64,000 nucleotides of DNA, taken from Aliarcobacter cryaerophilus ATCC 43158 (GTDB taxonomy: Bacteria > Campylobacterota > Campylobacteria > Campylobacterales > Arcobacteraceae). The stretch lies in NCBI RefSeq assembly GCF_003660105.1, contig NZ_CP032823.1:1116001-1180000 (forward strand), in the 5' to 3' direction. A program made the translations under genes and the position numbers. Positions 36,026 through 45,153 of this stretch are shown here, one piece after another; position 1 is the stretch's first letter, and each line of letters begins with the position of its first letter. Below the pieces are notes generated by a model. The model saw only the letters and a list, made by a program, of their open reading frames with translations, was not told the DNA's origin and ran no database searches.

Positions 36026-36766
36026 CTACTCGTTTATCTTCTGCTTTATCTCTTTTGCTATACTAGATATTTTTTTTATTTTTTCATTATTATTTAAACT
36101 ATCATCTAACAAATGCTTAACAAAAGCACTTCCAACAATAACACCATCAAGATTTTTTGATTTTGCTTTACAAGTTTTTTCATCTATTCCAAAACCAATG
36201 TATAGTGGAGTTTTTGAATATTCTCTAACATTTTCTATAATCTGTGATAAATCTTCATCTCTTCCACTTCCAGTTATTCCAGCATATGCAACCATATAAA
36301 TAAATTTAGAAGAGTTTTCTACAAGAGTTTTTATTCTCTCTTTTGGTGTTGTTGGTGCTATAAAAGTAATATTTGATTTATTATATTGCTTAAAAATTGG
36401 TTCATATTTTTGTGACATTTCATATGGTAAATCTGGAATTACTGTACCAGAAACTCCAAATTCTTCTGCTTTTTTTAAAAAATTTTCCAAACCATAGTGA
36501 TAAAATGGATTCATATATCCCATCCACAAAGTATCAATATCTTTTGCTATTTTTGATGAAACTTCAAAAAGATCGTGTAGTTTAAAACCATTTTTAAGAG
36601 CCATTAAATTTGCTTTTTCTATTATTGGTCCTTCAGCAATAGGATCTGAAAAAGGAACACCCAACTCCAAAATATCAACACCATTATCTTTTAAACTATA
36701 TGCCAAATCAACTGTAAAATTGTTATCTGGTAAAGATGTAGTAATATATCCAACTAATTTTTTCAA
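36026..36766 (-). CDS. trpA: tryptophan synthase alpha chain
   Basis: 246 residues. The TrpA motif LELGVPFSDPIAEGPIIEKAN contains the conserved catalytic Glu and the loop 2 region, with PDLPYE and FIYMVAYAGITGSG following; GFGIDEK and GVIVGSAFVKHL complete the TIM barrel. TrpA cleaves indole-glycerol phosphate to indole for TrpB. trpB is not adjacent; the gene is instead paired with bpt, so the tryptophan genes are scattered. Confidence 0.94.
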   Translation of the reverse strand: MKKLVGYITTSLPDNNFTVDLAYSLKDNGVDILELGVPFSDPIAEGPIIEKANLMALKNGFKLHDLFEVSSKIAKDIDTLWMGYMNPFYHYGLENFLKKAEEFGVSGTVIPDLPYEMSQKYEPIFKQYNKSNITFIAPTTPKERIKTLVENSSKFIYMVAYAGITGSGRDEDLSQIIENVREYSKTPLYIGFGIDEKTCKAKSKNLDGVIVGSAFVKHLLDDSLNNNEKIKKISSIAKEIKQKINE

Positions 36767-36829
36767 CTCTTTTCCTAAAAATAAATTTTTTTGATTTTAT
36801 CTAAAACCGAATTAAAATCTATTTTTAGT

Positions 36830-36856
36830 TATAATCTTAACCATTTTAATATAGGA
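36830..36856 (+). promoter_or_regulatory. panB promoter -10 box and ribosome binding site
   Basis: A consensus TATAAT lies at 36830-36835 in T-rich surroundings, followed by AGGA at 36853-36856, eight bases before the panB ATG. This suggests a short leader of about 25 bases for the panB-ruvB-AI-2E unit. Confidence 0.55.
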
Positions 36857-36864
36857 TTTTAAAT

Positions 36865-37674
36865 ATGAGTATAATTAAACACGATTTTGAAAAAATGAAT
36901 ATAACAAAGATAAAACAAACAAAAAATAGACAAAAATTAACAGTTATAACAGCCTATGATGCCCTATTTTCAAACCTATTTTCAAAAAGTGCTGATATGA
37001 TACTTGTTGGAGATAGCTTAAATATGAGTTTTATGGGTAAAAGTGACACATTAAGTGCAACTTTAGATCAAATGATTTATCACACAAAAGCTGTTTGTAA
37101 TGGTGCAAAAGATGCTTTTGTGATAACTGATATGCCCTTTGCTACTTATATAAATAAAGATGAAGCATTAAAAAATTGTGCAAAAGTATATCAAGAAACA
37201 CTTGCAAGTGCCGTAAAAATAGAAGGTGGAGAAGATAAAGCTGATATTATAAATCATCTTACATCAAATGCTATTGCTGTTATGGGACATATTGGACTTA
37301 TGCCACAATATGTAAGAAGTGAAGGTGGATATAAAGTTAGAGGAAAAAATAAGCAAGATGAAGAACAACTAATACGTGATGCAATAGCAGTTGAAAAAGC
37401 AGGAGCTTTTGCAATTGTTATTGAAGGTGTTATGAGTCATGTTGCAAAAAAAATTACACAAGCTGTAAATATTCCAACTATTGGAATAGGAGCTGGAAAT
37501 GATTGTGATGGACAAGTTTTGGTTTGGTCTGATATGTTAGGATTTTTTGAAGATTTTAAACCAAAATTTGTAAGACACTATTTAAATGGAGCCAACCTAG
37601 TAAAAGAAGCTGCAAACAAATATAGAGAAGATGTACAAACAAAAAAATTTCCTAGTATGGAAGAAGAGTATTAA
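36865..37674 (+). CDS. panB: 3-methyl-2-oxobutanoate hydroxymethyltransferase
   Basis: 269 residues. Conserved segments are [58 protein letters not shown] and [24 protein letters not shown], all diagnostic of PanB. It makes ketopantoate for pantothenate and CoA synthesis. The stop overlaps the ruvB start by one base (TAATG), so the two are translated in series, although their functions are unrelated. Confidence 0.95.
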   Translation: MSIIKHDFEKMNITKIKQTKNRQKLTVITAYDALFSNLFSKSADMILVGDSLNMSFMGKSDTLSATLDQMIYHTKAVCNGAKDAFVITDMPFATYINKDEALKNCAKVYQETLASAVKIEGGEDKADIINHLTSNAIAVMGHIGLMPQYVRSEGGYKVRGKNKQDEEQLIRDAIAVEKAGAFAIVIEGVMSHVAKKITQAVNIPTIGIGAGNDCDGQVLVWSDMLGFFEDFKPKFVRHYLNGANLVKEAANKYREDVQTKKFPSMEEEY

Positions 37675-38705
37675 TGCAAAGATTAGTTGAAGTAGAAACT
37701 GTATCTTTTGAAGAAGAGAGTAATGAGCAAAGCTTAAGACCTTCAAATTGGGATGATTATATAGGTCAAGAAAAAATAAAAAAGAATTTAAGAGTTTTTA
37801 TTGATGCTTCAAGAAAAAGAGGTGAAGCACTTGACCATATTTTATTTTATGGACCTCCAGGTTTAGGAAAAACTACCCTTTCATATCTTATTTCAAATGA
37901 AATGAGTTCAAATATAAAAATAACAGCTGGTCCTATGATAGAAAAAAGTGGTGATTTAGCAGCAATTTTGACAAATCTTGAAGAGGGAGATATTCTTTTT
38001 ATAGATGAAATTCATCGTCTTAGTCCTGCCGTTGAAGAAATTTTATACCCAGCAATGGAAGATTATAGACTAGATATAATAATTGGTTCAGGACCTGCTG
38101 CTCAAACTGTAAAAATTGATTTACCAAGATTTACACTAATTGGTGCAACAACAAGAGCTGGAATGCTTTCAAACCCACTAAGAGAAAGATTTGGAATGCA
38201 TTTTAGAATGCAGTTTTATACAGAAGAAGAACTAGCAAAAATTATTCAAAAAGCTTCAGTAAAATTGGGAATAGGATGCGAAGATAACTCTAGCTTAGAG
38301 ATGTCAAAAAGAAGTCGTGGAACACCTAGGGTTGCTTTAAGACTTTTAAGAAGAGTTAGAGATTTTTCACAAGTAAAAGGTGAAAAAACTATACTTTTAA
38401 ATACTTGTCAATATGCCTTAGATGAACTAGGAATAAATGAAAATGGTTTTGATGAAATGGATATAAACCTACTTGAACTTCTTATATCTAATCGTGGAAG
38501 ACCTATGGGATTAGGAACTATGGCAGCAGCTTTGAGTGAAGATGAAGGAACTATTGAAGATGCTATTGAGCCATATTTACTAGCAAATGGATATATAGAA
38601 AGAACTGCACGAGGAAGGGTTGCTAGTGTTAAAACATATGAGATGTTTAGATTAACTCCACCTCAAAGTAAATTAAATGAAAATAATCAAGGAAACCTAT
38701 TTTGA
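37674..38705 (+). CDS. ruvB: Holliday junction branch-migration helicase RuvB
   Basis: 343 residues. The N-terminus [19 protein letters not shown], Walker [10 protein letters not shown], Walker [11 protein letters not shown], sensor GATTRAG, the arginine-finger region LRERFGM and the C-terminal winged helix (LEDEGTIED-like [16 protein letters not shown] and [10 protein letters not shown]) are complete. RuvB hexamers drive branch migration with RuvA. Overlap with panB (1 bp) and with the next gene (4 bp) suggests a tightly coupled operon. Confidence 0.97.
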   Translation: MQRLVEVETVSFEEESNEQSLRPSNWDDYIGQEKIKKNLRVFIDASRKRGEALDHILFYGPPGLGKTTLSYLISNEMSSNIKITAGPMIEKSGDLAAILTNLEEGDILFIDEIHRLSPAVEEILYPAMEDYRLDIIIGSGPAAQTVKIDLPRFTLIGATTRAGMLSNPLRERFGMHFRMQFYTEEELAKIIQKASVKLGIGCEDNSSLEMSKRSRGTPRVALRLLRRVRDFSQVKGEKTILLNTCQYALDELGINENGFDEMDINLLELLISNRGRPMGLGTMAAALSEDEGTIEDAIEPYLLANGYIERTARGRVASVKTYEMFRLTPPQSKLNENNQGNLF

Positions 38706-39751
38706 AACCAGCATATTTTTTAATGCTTTTAGCATTTGTTTTATTCTATTTTTTAATAGAACTTTTTGATCCATTTTTAAAGTCAATTTCAGTAGCAGCT
38801 CTTCTTACTATTGCTACAAACTCAATGTTTTTAAGAATAAATAGTAAAGTAAGAAATAGAGCCGTTTCTACAACTATTTTTACTCTTGCTATGACTGCAT
38901 TATTTTTCTTACCTATTTTGTATTGTATAATCTCATTTGCAACATTTTTTAACCAAGTTGACCAACAACATCTAATAAAAAATTTAACAGAAATAAAAAC
39001 TATGGTTATTGGTTTTTTTGCAGAATTTAGTTTCTTAAATGATTTTATAAATAAAATATCATCATCTGTTGATATTGGAAAAACAGTACAACAGCTTGTA
39101 TCTTTTAGTGCATCTTTAGGTAAAAATAGTGCAAAATTTATGATTGATATGATTTTGATTTTAATCTTTTTCTTCTTTTTTACTCTATTTTCAAACCAAA
39201 TTGCAACTTATCTAAAAAATATAACTCCTATAAATAATGAAGATGCAAATATATTGTTCAATGAATCATCAAGTGTAATGAGTGTCGTTTTCTACTCTAT
39301 TTTAGTAACTGCAATATTTCAAGGTTTTCTTTTTGGAGCTTTTTTGAGTAGTTTTGGTTATGATGGGCTTTTACTTGGAGTTTTATATGGTTTTGCATCT
39401 TTAGTTCCTGTTGTTGGTGGAGTTATTATGTGGCTTCCTGTAGCTTTATATGAAGCAAGTACAGGAACTATATCAAATGCAATTTTTATAGCAGTTTACT
39501 CTATCATTATTATTTCAATAATCGCGGATACTTTTATAAAACCTCTAATAATAAGCTATATAAATAAAAAAATGGTAAAAACTCCTACAAAGATAAACTC
39601 ATTGATAATCTTTTTTGCAATAGTTGCAGGACTTGGTACTTTTGGATTTTGGGGAATGATAATTGGACCTGCAATGGTAAGCCTTTTTGTATCTACTATG
39701 CAACTTTTAAGAAAGTATATAAAAGAGGTTGAAACTAAAAGTATCCTATAA
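38702..39751 (+). CDS. AI-2E family transporter
   Basis: 349 residues from a TTG start that overlaps the ruvB stop (TTGA). About eight membrane helices are visible, with the family-typical [57 protein letters not shown] and FIKPLIIS segments; the last carries the conserved P-L/I motif. The family (YdiK, PerM, TqsA) exports small molecules or ions and should not be assumed to move autoinducer-2. It ends the panB-ruvB operon. Confidence 0.88.
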   Translation: MKPAYFLMLLAFVLFYFLIELFDPFLKSISVAALLTIATNSMFLRINSKVRNRAVSTTIFTLAMTALFFLPILYCIISFATFFNQVDQQHLIKNLTEIKTMVIGFFAEFSFLNDFINKISSSVDIGKTVQQLVSFSASLGKNSAKFMIDMILILIFFFFFTLFSNQIATYLKNITPINNEDANILFNESSSVMSVVFYSILVTAIFQGFLFGAFLSSFGYDGLLLGVLYGFASLVPVVGGVIMWLPVALYEASTGTISNAIFIAVYSIIIISIIADTFIKPLIISYINKKMVKTPTKINSLIIFFAIVAGLGTFGFWGMIIGPAMVSLFVSTMQLLRKYIKEVETKSIL

Positions 39752-39754
39752 TAA

Positions 39755-39784
39755 TTTTAAAAGAGCCAAATTTTATTTTGGCTC
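39755..39784 (-). terminator. terminator of the FTR-rhodanese gene
   Basis: An 8-bp stem (GAGCCAAA at 39763-39770 and TTTGGCTC at 39777-39784) is followed on the minus strand by TTTTAAAATTA. It overlaps the final codons and lies between convergent genes. Confidence 0.6.
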
Positions 39785-40504
39785 ACCTCTTAAAGTTTTA
39801 CCACCAAAACTCATAATCCCATAATCAAGATTTACAACTTTTGAAAATCCCATATTTAGCATTATTTTTTGACAATAAGCACTTCTACTTCCGCTGTGAC
39901 AATATAAAATTATAGGTATATCTTTTTTATCATTTATCTGCTCTAAAGCATTATAAAAACTAGTTGTTGGAACTAAAAAGTCAGCTCCTTTTATTCTTAT
40001 ATTAACCCACTCCATCCACTCTCTTGTATCTACTAAACAAAAATTTACAGCACCCTCTTCTCTTGCTTCTAAAAGTGCTTCAAGTTCTATAGAATTTATC
40101 TCATTATTGTTAAGTAACTCTTCACACTCTTTTTTTGTCAAACCTCTAAAATGTGTAGTAATAGCTTCTTTTGTATCAATATTCAAAAGTAATTCATGGG
40201 CTTTTTCTTTTGTACAATAAATTCCACAATGACAACTTCCATTTTTTGGTATCTCACTATTCAAAGCTGGTACACATGGACAAAGTCTATTTTCATCATC
40301 ATTTTCTACTACCATAAAACATGGGCAATATCTTTTTCCATAAATAAGCATATTTCTAGCTAATCCCATTTGTACAGATAAATTAACTTCATCATCTGGA
40401 TTAAAAACAAAATCATACTTATTTAATACATCTTTTGTAAACTCTTTTGTATTTTCAAGTTCATTTTTGAACACTAAAGAGTTAATATCAATTTTTTTTA
40501 TCAT
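39773..40504 (-). CDS. ferredoxin:thioredoxin reductase-like / rhodanese fusion
   Basis: 243 residues. Residues about 15-105 match the catalytic chain of ferredoxin:thioredoxin reductase: CPC (60-62), CPC (75-77), CHC (91-93) and a further Cys at 97, giving the 4Fe-4S cluster and redox disulfide pattern, though the spacers (12 and 13) differ from the plant form. Residues about 150-243 are a rhodanese domain with active Cys202 in YCHSGSRS. The fusion suggests sulfur or persulfide transfer coupled to Fe-S/disulfide redox chemistry in the cytoplasm. No partner gene is adjacent. Confidence 0.82.
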   Translation of the reverse strand: MIKKIDINSLVFKNELENTKEFTKDVLNKYDFVFNPDDEVNLSVQMGLARNMLIYGKRYCPCFMVVENDDENRLCPCVPALNSEIPKNGSCHCGIYCTKEKAHELLLNIDTKEAITTHFRGLTKKECEELLNNNEINSIELEALLEAREEGAVNFCLVDTREWMEWVNIRIKGADFLVPTTSFYNALEQINDKKDIPIILYCHSGSRSAYCQKIMLNMGFSKVVNLDYGIMSFGGKTLRGEPK

Positions 40505-40554
40505 TTATAAACCTTTTAAAATAAGGCAAAATTATAATAAGTTTTAAAATAGAT

Positions 40555-40582
40555 TTGGCTTAAAAAAGAATTTTTAAGCCAA
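40555..40582 (-). terminator. terminator hairpin after the possible flaG gene
   Basis: A 12-bp perfect stem (TTGGCTTAAAAA at 40555-40566 and its complement at 40571-40582, loop AGAA) lies just beyond the stop codon. T-rich sequence occurs on both sides of the stem, so it may work in both directions. Confidence 0.65.
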
Positions 40583-40587
40583 TATTT

Positions 40588-40953
40588 TTAAGATTCTGTA
40601 TCTGCTTTTTGTAGTGATATCATTTGAGCTTTTACTCGCATCATATCTTCTGTTGGGTATTGATTTTCAACAGTTCCTCTCTCAACTTTTACAAAAAAAT
40701 CTTGTGAGCTACTATTAAATCCAAAATTTGTATTTGAAAGCATAACTTCAAATTTACTACTTGAAATTGATTCATTTTGTGATTTTTGTACATCAGAGTT
40801 TTCTCTTGCTTGATCTATACTTTTCTTTTGAATCTCTTTTAACTCTTTTTGTTCATCAGTTTTTGCTAAATTTGAAGTAGATCTTACCTGCTGCATCTCT
40901 ACTGCTTTGTTATCCTTGAACTGATCAATTTTAGGGATATTTCCAAGTTCCAT
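40588..40953 (-). CDS. small protein, possibly FlaG-like
   Basis: 121 residues, soluble. The N-terminal two thirds are polar and probably disordered (rich in Gln, Lys, Ser). The C-terminal 45 residues (FGFNSSSQDFFVKVERGTVENQYPTEDMMRVKAQMISL) resemble the FlaG domain pattern, in which a strand pair leads to a Pro-x-Glu-x-x-hydrophobic helix. No flagellar genes are nearby, so the assignment is tentative. It stands alone, divergent from the HerA-like ATPase gene. Confidence 0.4.
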   Translation of the reverse strand: MELGNIPKIDQFKDNKAVEMQQVRSTSNLAKTDEQKELKEIQKKSIDQARENSDVQKSQNESISSSKFEVMLSNTNFGFNSSSQDFFVKVERGTVENQYPTEDMMRVKAQMISLQKADTES

Positions 40954-41051
40954 AAATACTCCTTTTCTTAAATTTAGCTAATTATACTATATTTTTTTAG
41001 AAAAAGCATTTTATTTTGTTATAATATTTCAAACTTTATTTAGGGATATTT

Positions 41052-43412
41052 ATGAATAGCACTTTTGATTATGAAAAGCTAAAACTTTTTTTTATTGGAA
41101 AAGAAAAAATCAATGGTCAAATCTCACCTTTGATTTATCAAAACAAAGATTTATTGACTCATGCTGCAATTATAGGAATGACAGGAAGTGGTAAAACAGG
41201 ACTTGGAATTACTCTTTTAGAAGAAGCTGCTATTGATGAAATACCATCAATTATAATTGACCCAAAAGGAGATATGACAAATCTTCTTTTAAATTTTCCA
41301 GAATTAAATCCAAGTGATTTTGAGCCTTGGCTAGATGATAGTGAAGTGACGAACAGTGGATTAACAAAAGAAGAATTAGCTATAAAAGTTGCAAATAACT
41401 ACAAAGAAGGAATACAAAGAGATTTTCAAGATTTAAGTAGAGTAAAAAAACTAAAAGATAGTGCTGACTTTACAATTTACACACCAGGAAGCAGTGCAGG
41501 AGTTCAAGTATCAATCCTTTCATCTTTTAAAGCACCTACTATAGAGATTTTGGAAGATATGGAGTTGTTTTCAAATATTATAAACTCAACAGTACACTCA
41601 ATTTTATCTTTAATAGATACCAAAAGTGATGAAACATCAAAAGAATCAATTCTTTTAGCATCAATTTTTACAAGCTACTTTAAAGAACAAAAAGATTTAA
41701 CTATAGAAGAGTTAATAACTTTAATAGTAACTCCACCTTTTTCGAAAATTGGAGTTTTTGATTTGGAGACTTTTTTTGCTCAAAATGATAGATTAAAATT
41801 TGCACTAAAAATAAATACAATTATTGCAAGTCCATCTTTTAGCAGTTGGTTAGAAGGTGAGAGTTTAGATATCTCAAAAATGTTATATAGTCAAAGTGGA
41901 AAGGCTAAAGTAAATATTTTTTCAATCGCACATCTAAATGACTCTCAAAGAATGTTTTTTGTAACAATTCTACTAAATCAAATATTAGCTTGGATGAGAA
42001 GACAAGAGGGAACTACATCTTTAAAAGCGCTCCTTTATATGGATGAGATATTTGGATATTTTCCACCACAAGCGAATCCACCATCAAAACAACCAATGCT
42101 AACACTTTTAAAACAAGCAAGAAGTTTTGGAATAGGAGTTATTCTTTCAACTCAAAATCCTGTAGATATTGATTATAAGGGTCTATCAAATATAGGAACT
42201 TGGTTTATAGGAAGACTTCAAACAAAACAAGATATAGAAAAAGTAATCGATGGTTTAAGTAGTGCTAGTGAAAATGGATTAAATAAACAAGAGTTATCTT
42301 TGGCTTTAGGAACACTTGCTAAAAGAAATTTTATTATGAAAAATATAAATGAAGAGAGTATTAAAACTTTTGAAACAAGATGGGCATTGTCATATTTAAA
42401 AGGTCCTTTAAGTAAAGATGCTATAAAAAAACTAATGGAAAACAAAAAAACTGAATATTCTACAAAATCAGAAGAAGAGATTAAACTAAATGAACCATTT
42501 ATTGATGTTTCAAAAGGAAAATCAAAACCTATAATAGTAAGTAATTTAAAAGAAAAATATAGTTATGTTTCACAAAACAATGCTTACTATATGCAAGGGT
42601 ATTTACTTTTTTCTTCTAGTGTTCACTATCTTTATACTCTAAAAAATGTAGATTTAAAAGAACAAATATATTTTAAAATATATTTAGACGAAAAGGCCAA
42701 AGAGATAAACTTTGATGAAAGAGAAGATATTTTAACTAATAATTTTGATGAAAAAGAGAAAATAAACTCATTTTACTATGAACTTCCTAGTTTTATTCAA
42801 AATGAGAAAGAGTTGAAAATTTTGGAGAGAAATTTTGCTGATTATGTATATAGAAATTTCAAACTAACTCTATATAAAAATGATATTTTAAAAATATCAT
42901 CAAAACAATATGAGAGTTTAGATGATTTTAAAATAAGAATACAAGATAGATTAAACGAACAAATTGATGAAAAAATAGAAAATCTAAAACAAAAATTTGA
43001 AAAAGAAAATAGCCTTTTAGAACAAAAAATATCAAAACTTTTTGACAAATTAGAAAAAGAGGAACAAGATGCTATAAGTGCTACGACAAATAGCATAATA
43101 TCTATTGGAACATCAATTTTGGGAGCTTTTTTTGGAAAATCTAGTAAAACAGCAATTATTTCAAAAGTAGCTACAAGCTCGAGAGGAGTAAATAGAGCTT
43201 TAAAAGAAAGAGGTGATATGAAAAGTGTTGAAGGTGAAATAAATGCTCTTCAATCTTTGCAAAATGGATTAGAAGATAAGCTTAAAATTGAAATAGAAAA
43301 GATAAATGATGAGTTTAATATTTCAAAATATACAATAGATGAATTTTTTATAAAACCTAAAAGAACTGATATTTATGATATTAAAATAGAACTACTTTGG
43401 CAAGAGCAGTAA
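41052..43412 (+). CDS. HerA/VirB4-like P-loop ATPase with coiled-coil C-terminus
   Basis: 786 residues. Walker A GMTGSGKT (42-49) follows a beta-rich start; IIIDPKGDMTNLLLNF is typical of HerA/DUF87 proteins that handle DNA or a translocated substrate. Walker B is in LLYMDEIFGYFPP with a following QARSFGIGVILSTQNPVDIDYKGLSNIGTWFIGRLQT motif including the sensor Gln. Residues about 640-680 and 735-760 are coiled coil, with a Gly/Ser-rich hydrophobic stretch between. No NurA-like nuclease or mating-pair gene is adjacent. The gene is monocistronic, preceded by AGGGATAT before the ATG. Function is unknown. Confidence 0.75.
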   Translation: MNSTFDYEKLKLFFIGKEKINGQISPLIYQNKDLLTHAAIIGMTGSGKTGLGITLLEEAAIDEIPSIIIDPKGDMTNLLLNFPELNPSDFEPWLDDSEVTNSGLTKEELAIKVANNYKEGIQRDFQDLSRVKKLKDSADFTIYTPGSSAGVQVSILSSFKAPTIEILEDMELFSNIINSTVHSILSLIDTKSDETSKESILLASIFTSYFKEQKDLTIEELITLIVTPPFSKIGVFDLETFFAQNDRLKFALKINTIIASPSFSSWLEGESLDISKMLYSQSGKAKVNIFSIAHLNDSQRMFFVTILLNQILAWMRRQEGTTSLKALLYMDEIFGYFPPQANPPSKQPMLTLLKQARSFGIGVILSTQNPVDIDYKGLSNIGTWFIGRLQTKQDIEKVIDGLSSASENGLNKQELSLALGTLAKRNFIMKNINEESIKTFETRWALSYLKGPLSKDAIKKLMENKKTEYSTKSEEEIKLNEPFIDVSKGKSKPIIVSNLKEKYSYVSQNNAYYMQGYLLFSSSVHYLYTLKNVDLKEQIYFKIYLDEKAKEINFDEREDILTNNFDEKEKINSFYYELPSFIQNEKELKILERNFADYVYRNFKLTLYKNDILKISSKQYESLDDFKIRIQDRLNEQIDEKIENLKQKFEKENSLLEQKISKLFDKLEKEEQDAISATTNSIISIGTSILGAFFGKSSKTAIISKVATSSRGVNRALKERGDMKSVEGEINALQSLQNGLEDKLKIEIEKINDEFNISKYTIDEFFIKPKRTDIYDIKIELLWQEQ

Positions 43413-43426
43413 AATATTAAAAAAAT

Positions 43427-44029
43427 CTAAAACTTAAAATCTATTTCAAATTTTTTTTCTAGTTTTGGATTTTTTATAATACTATTTATAGAAATCTCAT
43501 CTTTTTCATAAAAATTACTCAAATATGTATATAAATCTTCATCAAAAAGTTTAAAATATATATAATTTATAAGCTCTGTAGAGTATAATTTATCATTATT
43601 TAGATAAAAATCATAGTCAAATTTAGTATTTGATTTTTGTAAATCATTTATAATATCTGATAACTTTTTAATATTTATTTCACTTTTATATCTATAAACT
43701 CCTATTTTAGTTGAAAAATTTACAAAATCATTAAAATCTGATATTTTTAAATCATCATCTTTTTCATCTATTTCTATATGAACAACTTTAAAACCATATT
43801 TTGTATCAATAATAAGTCCAATTTGAGAATAAGCAGAAGAGTCAAAAGTCGCTAGATAATTGCTTAATTCGTTCTCTTCTTTTTTTACAATAATATCTCC
43901 ACTTTGAAGATTTATCTGTTTTTTTATACTTTCAATAGATACGTCTTCTTTACTTTTACTAATAAATTTTTTTGCTTCAAAAGATGCAAATATTAGTAAA
44001 AAAAGTATTGCTACAACTCTAATTATCAT
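43427..44029 (-). CDS. YiiX/NlpC-P60-like protein lacking catalytic residues
   Basis: 200 residues with an N-terminal signal or anchor (MIIRVVAILFLLIFASFEA). The layout LQSGDIIVKK (41-50), SAYSQIGLIID (65-75), a VYRYK strand and KFDYDFYLNNDKLYSTELINYIYF (about 136-159) parallels the permuted NlpC/P60 hydrolases of the YiiX family. There the active residues are His in SHVGI and Cys in YCSEL; here they are Gln69 and Ser150. If the alignment holds, this is a pseudoenzyme or a Ser-based variant. It is last in a minus-strand cluster with a CNNM/CBS protein. Confidence 0.55.
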   Translation of the reverse strand: MIIRVVAILFLLIFASFEAKKFISKSKEDVSIESIKKQINLQSGDIIVKKEENELSNYLATFDSSAYSQIGLIIDTKYGFKVVHIEIDEKDDDLKISDFNDFVNFSTKIGVYRYKSEINIKKLSDIINDLQKSNTKFDYDFYLNNDKLYSTELINYIYFKLFDEDLYTYLSNFYEKDEISINSIIKNPKLEKKFEIDFKF

Positions 44030-44034
44030 AATTT

Positions 44035-44103
44035 TTAAAAAATTTCCATATTTGGAAAGTAAAATACTCTAGCAAAATTTATCTCTTTGTTTAAGCTACT
44101 CAT
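44035..44103 (-). CDS. possible 22-residue peptide gene in the CNNM/YiiX-like cluster
   Basis: An ATG at 44101-44103 opens a 22-codon frame (MSSLNKEINFARVFYFPNMEIF) that ends at 44035, six bases before the next gene's ATG. AAAAAGGG lies six to seven bases upstream, overlapping the stop of the CNNM gene. Its position and ribosome binding site argue for translation, perhaps only to couple the two flanking genes. The length alone gives no proof of function. Confidence 0.3.
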   Translation of the reverse strand: MSSLNKEINFARVFYFPNMEIF

Positions 44104-44115
44104 ATATAACCCTTT

Positions 44116-45153
44116 TTATACTCTTTGTAATCTTTTACTCTCATCTTTTGCAAACTCTTGCATGTCTGTAACTTGATCCATTTCATCAACAATTTCAATA
44201 CCAAGCATTGTTTCTAGAGTATCTTCAAGTGTTACAACTCCACTTGTTTGACCATATTCATCTTGAACGAGAAATAGATGCATTTTCATTCTAATAAATA
44301 GATCAAATAAAACTGATACAGATAAATTTTCTGGAACCTTATGAATAGGAACCATAATATCTTTTAAAATAGTATTCTTTTTCTTTTTGACTCTTTTTTC
44401 TAAAATAGTTTGTTTAAAAACAACTCCTGCTATATCATCTATTGAATCATTATAAACAGGTATTCTTGAATAAACATATAAATTATCATTTAAAAGTGCC
44501 TCTTTTACAGTTGTTTTAGAATCAAAAGCAAATACAACAGTTCTTGGAGTCATAATATCTTTTGCTTTTATATTTTTTAGTTTAAACAAATTTTTTATTA
44601 AAATACTCTCTTTTGCTTGTAAAACTCCCTCTTTCTCACTCATATTTACTATTGTAATAATCTCATCTTTTGAAAAGTTTGCCTCGTTTTTTCTACCTTT
44701 TTGTAAAGCATTTGTTATAAAAGTAGCAAGAAAAATAAAAGGGTAAGTTACTTTAACCATAAATGAAATTATATAAGTAGCTGGAACTATAAAATTTCTC
44801 CAATAAATTGCACCAAGAGTTTTTGGAAATATCTCAGATATAAAAAGTACCATTAAAGTTAAAACAAAAGCAATTACAGCTTGCCAGTTTGAACCAAATA
44901 TAATAGCAGCTTGCGCACCAACACCAGCTGCTCCCATAGTATTTGCAAAAGTATTTAAAGTCAATATCGATGATATTGATTTATCAATATTTTGTTTTAC
45001 ATCCTTTGCTAACTCAACAGTTTTTTGGCTATAACCTTTTTTATCTAAACTCTCAATATATGAAGAAGTTGAAGATAAAAGTGTAGCTTCAAGTAGTGAG
45101 CACAGAAAGGATAAAACAAGAGTTAAAAGTAAATAGGTAATAAGTAGTGTCAT
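44116..45153 (-). CDS. CNNM (DUF21)/CBS-domain membrane protein
   Basis: 345 residues. The N-terminal half is a DUF21/CNNM membrane domain with about four helices (LLITYLLLTLVLSFLCSLLEATLLS, TLNTFANTMGAAGVGAQAAIIFG, VIAFVLTLMVLFISEIFPKTLGA, and a further pair near residue 130). Residues about 195-320 are a CBS pair (IMTPRTVVFAFDSK..., VYSRIPVYNDS, FLVQDEYGQTSGVVTLEDTLETMLG). The C-terminal CorC_HlyC domain of longer family members is absent. CNNM proteins are linked to Mg2+ transport or homeostasis. It overlaps the upstream gene by 4 bp. Confidence 0.88.
   Translation of the reverse strand: MTLLITYLLLTLVLSFLCSLLEATLLSSTSSYIESLDKKGYSQKTVELAKDVKQNIDKSISSILTLNTFANTMGAAGVGAQAAIIFGSNWQAVIAFVLTLMVLFISEIFPKTLGAIYWRNFIVPATYIISFMVKVTYPFIFLATFITNALQKGRKNEANFSKDEIITIVNMSEKEGVLQAKESILIKNLFKLKNIKAKDIMTPRTVVFAFDSKTTVKEALLNDNLYVYSRIPVYNDSIDDIAGVVFKQTILEKRVKKKKNTILKDIMVPIHKVPENLSVSVLFDLFIRMKMHLFLVQDEYGQTSGVVTLEDTLETMLGIEIVDEMDQVTDMQEFAKDESKRLQRV

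Noticed and set aside
41052-43412. Conjugation or defence island around the HerA-like ATPase
   Set aside because: No relaxase, mating-pair, nuclease or integrase genes are in the flanks, and neighbours are ordinary chromosomal genes.
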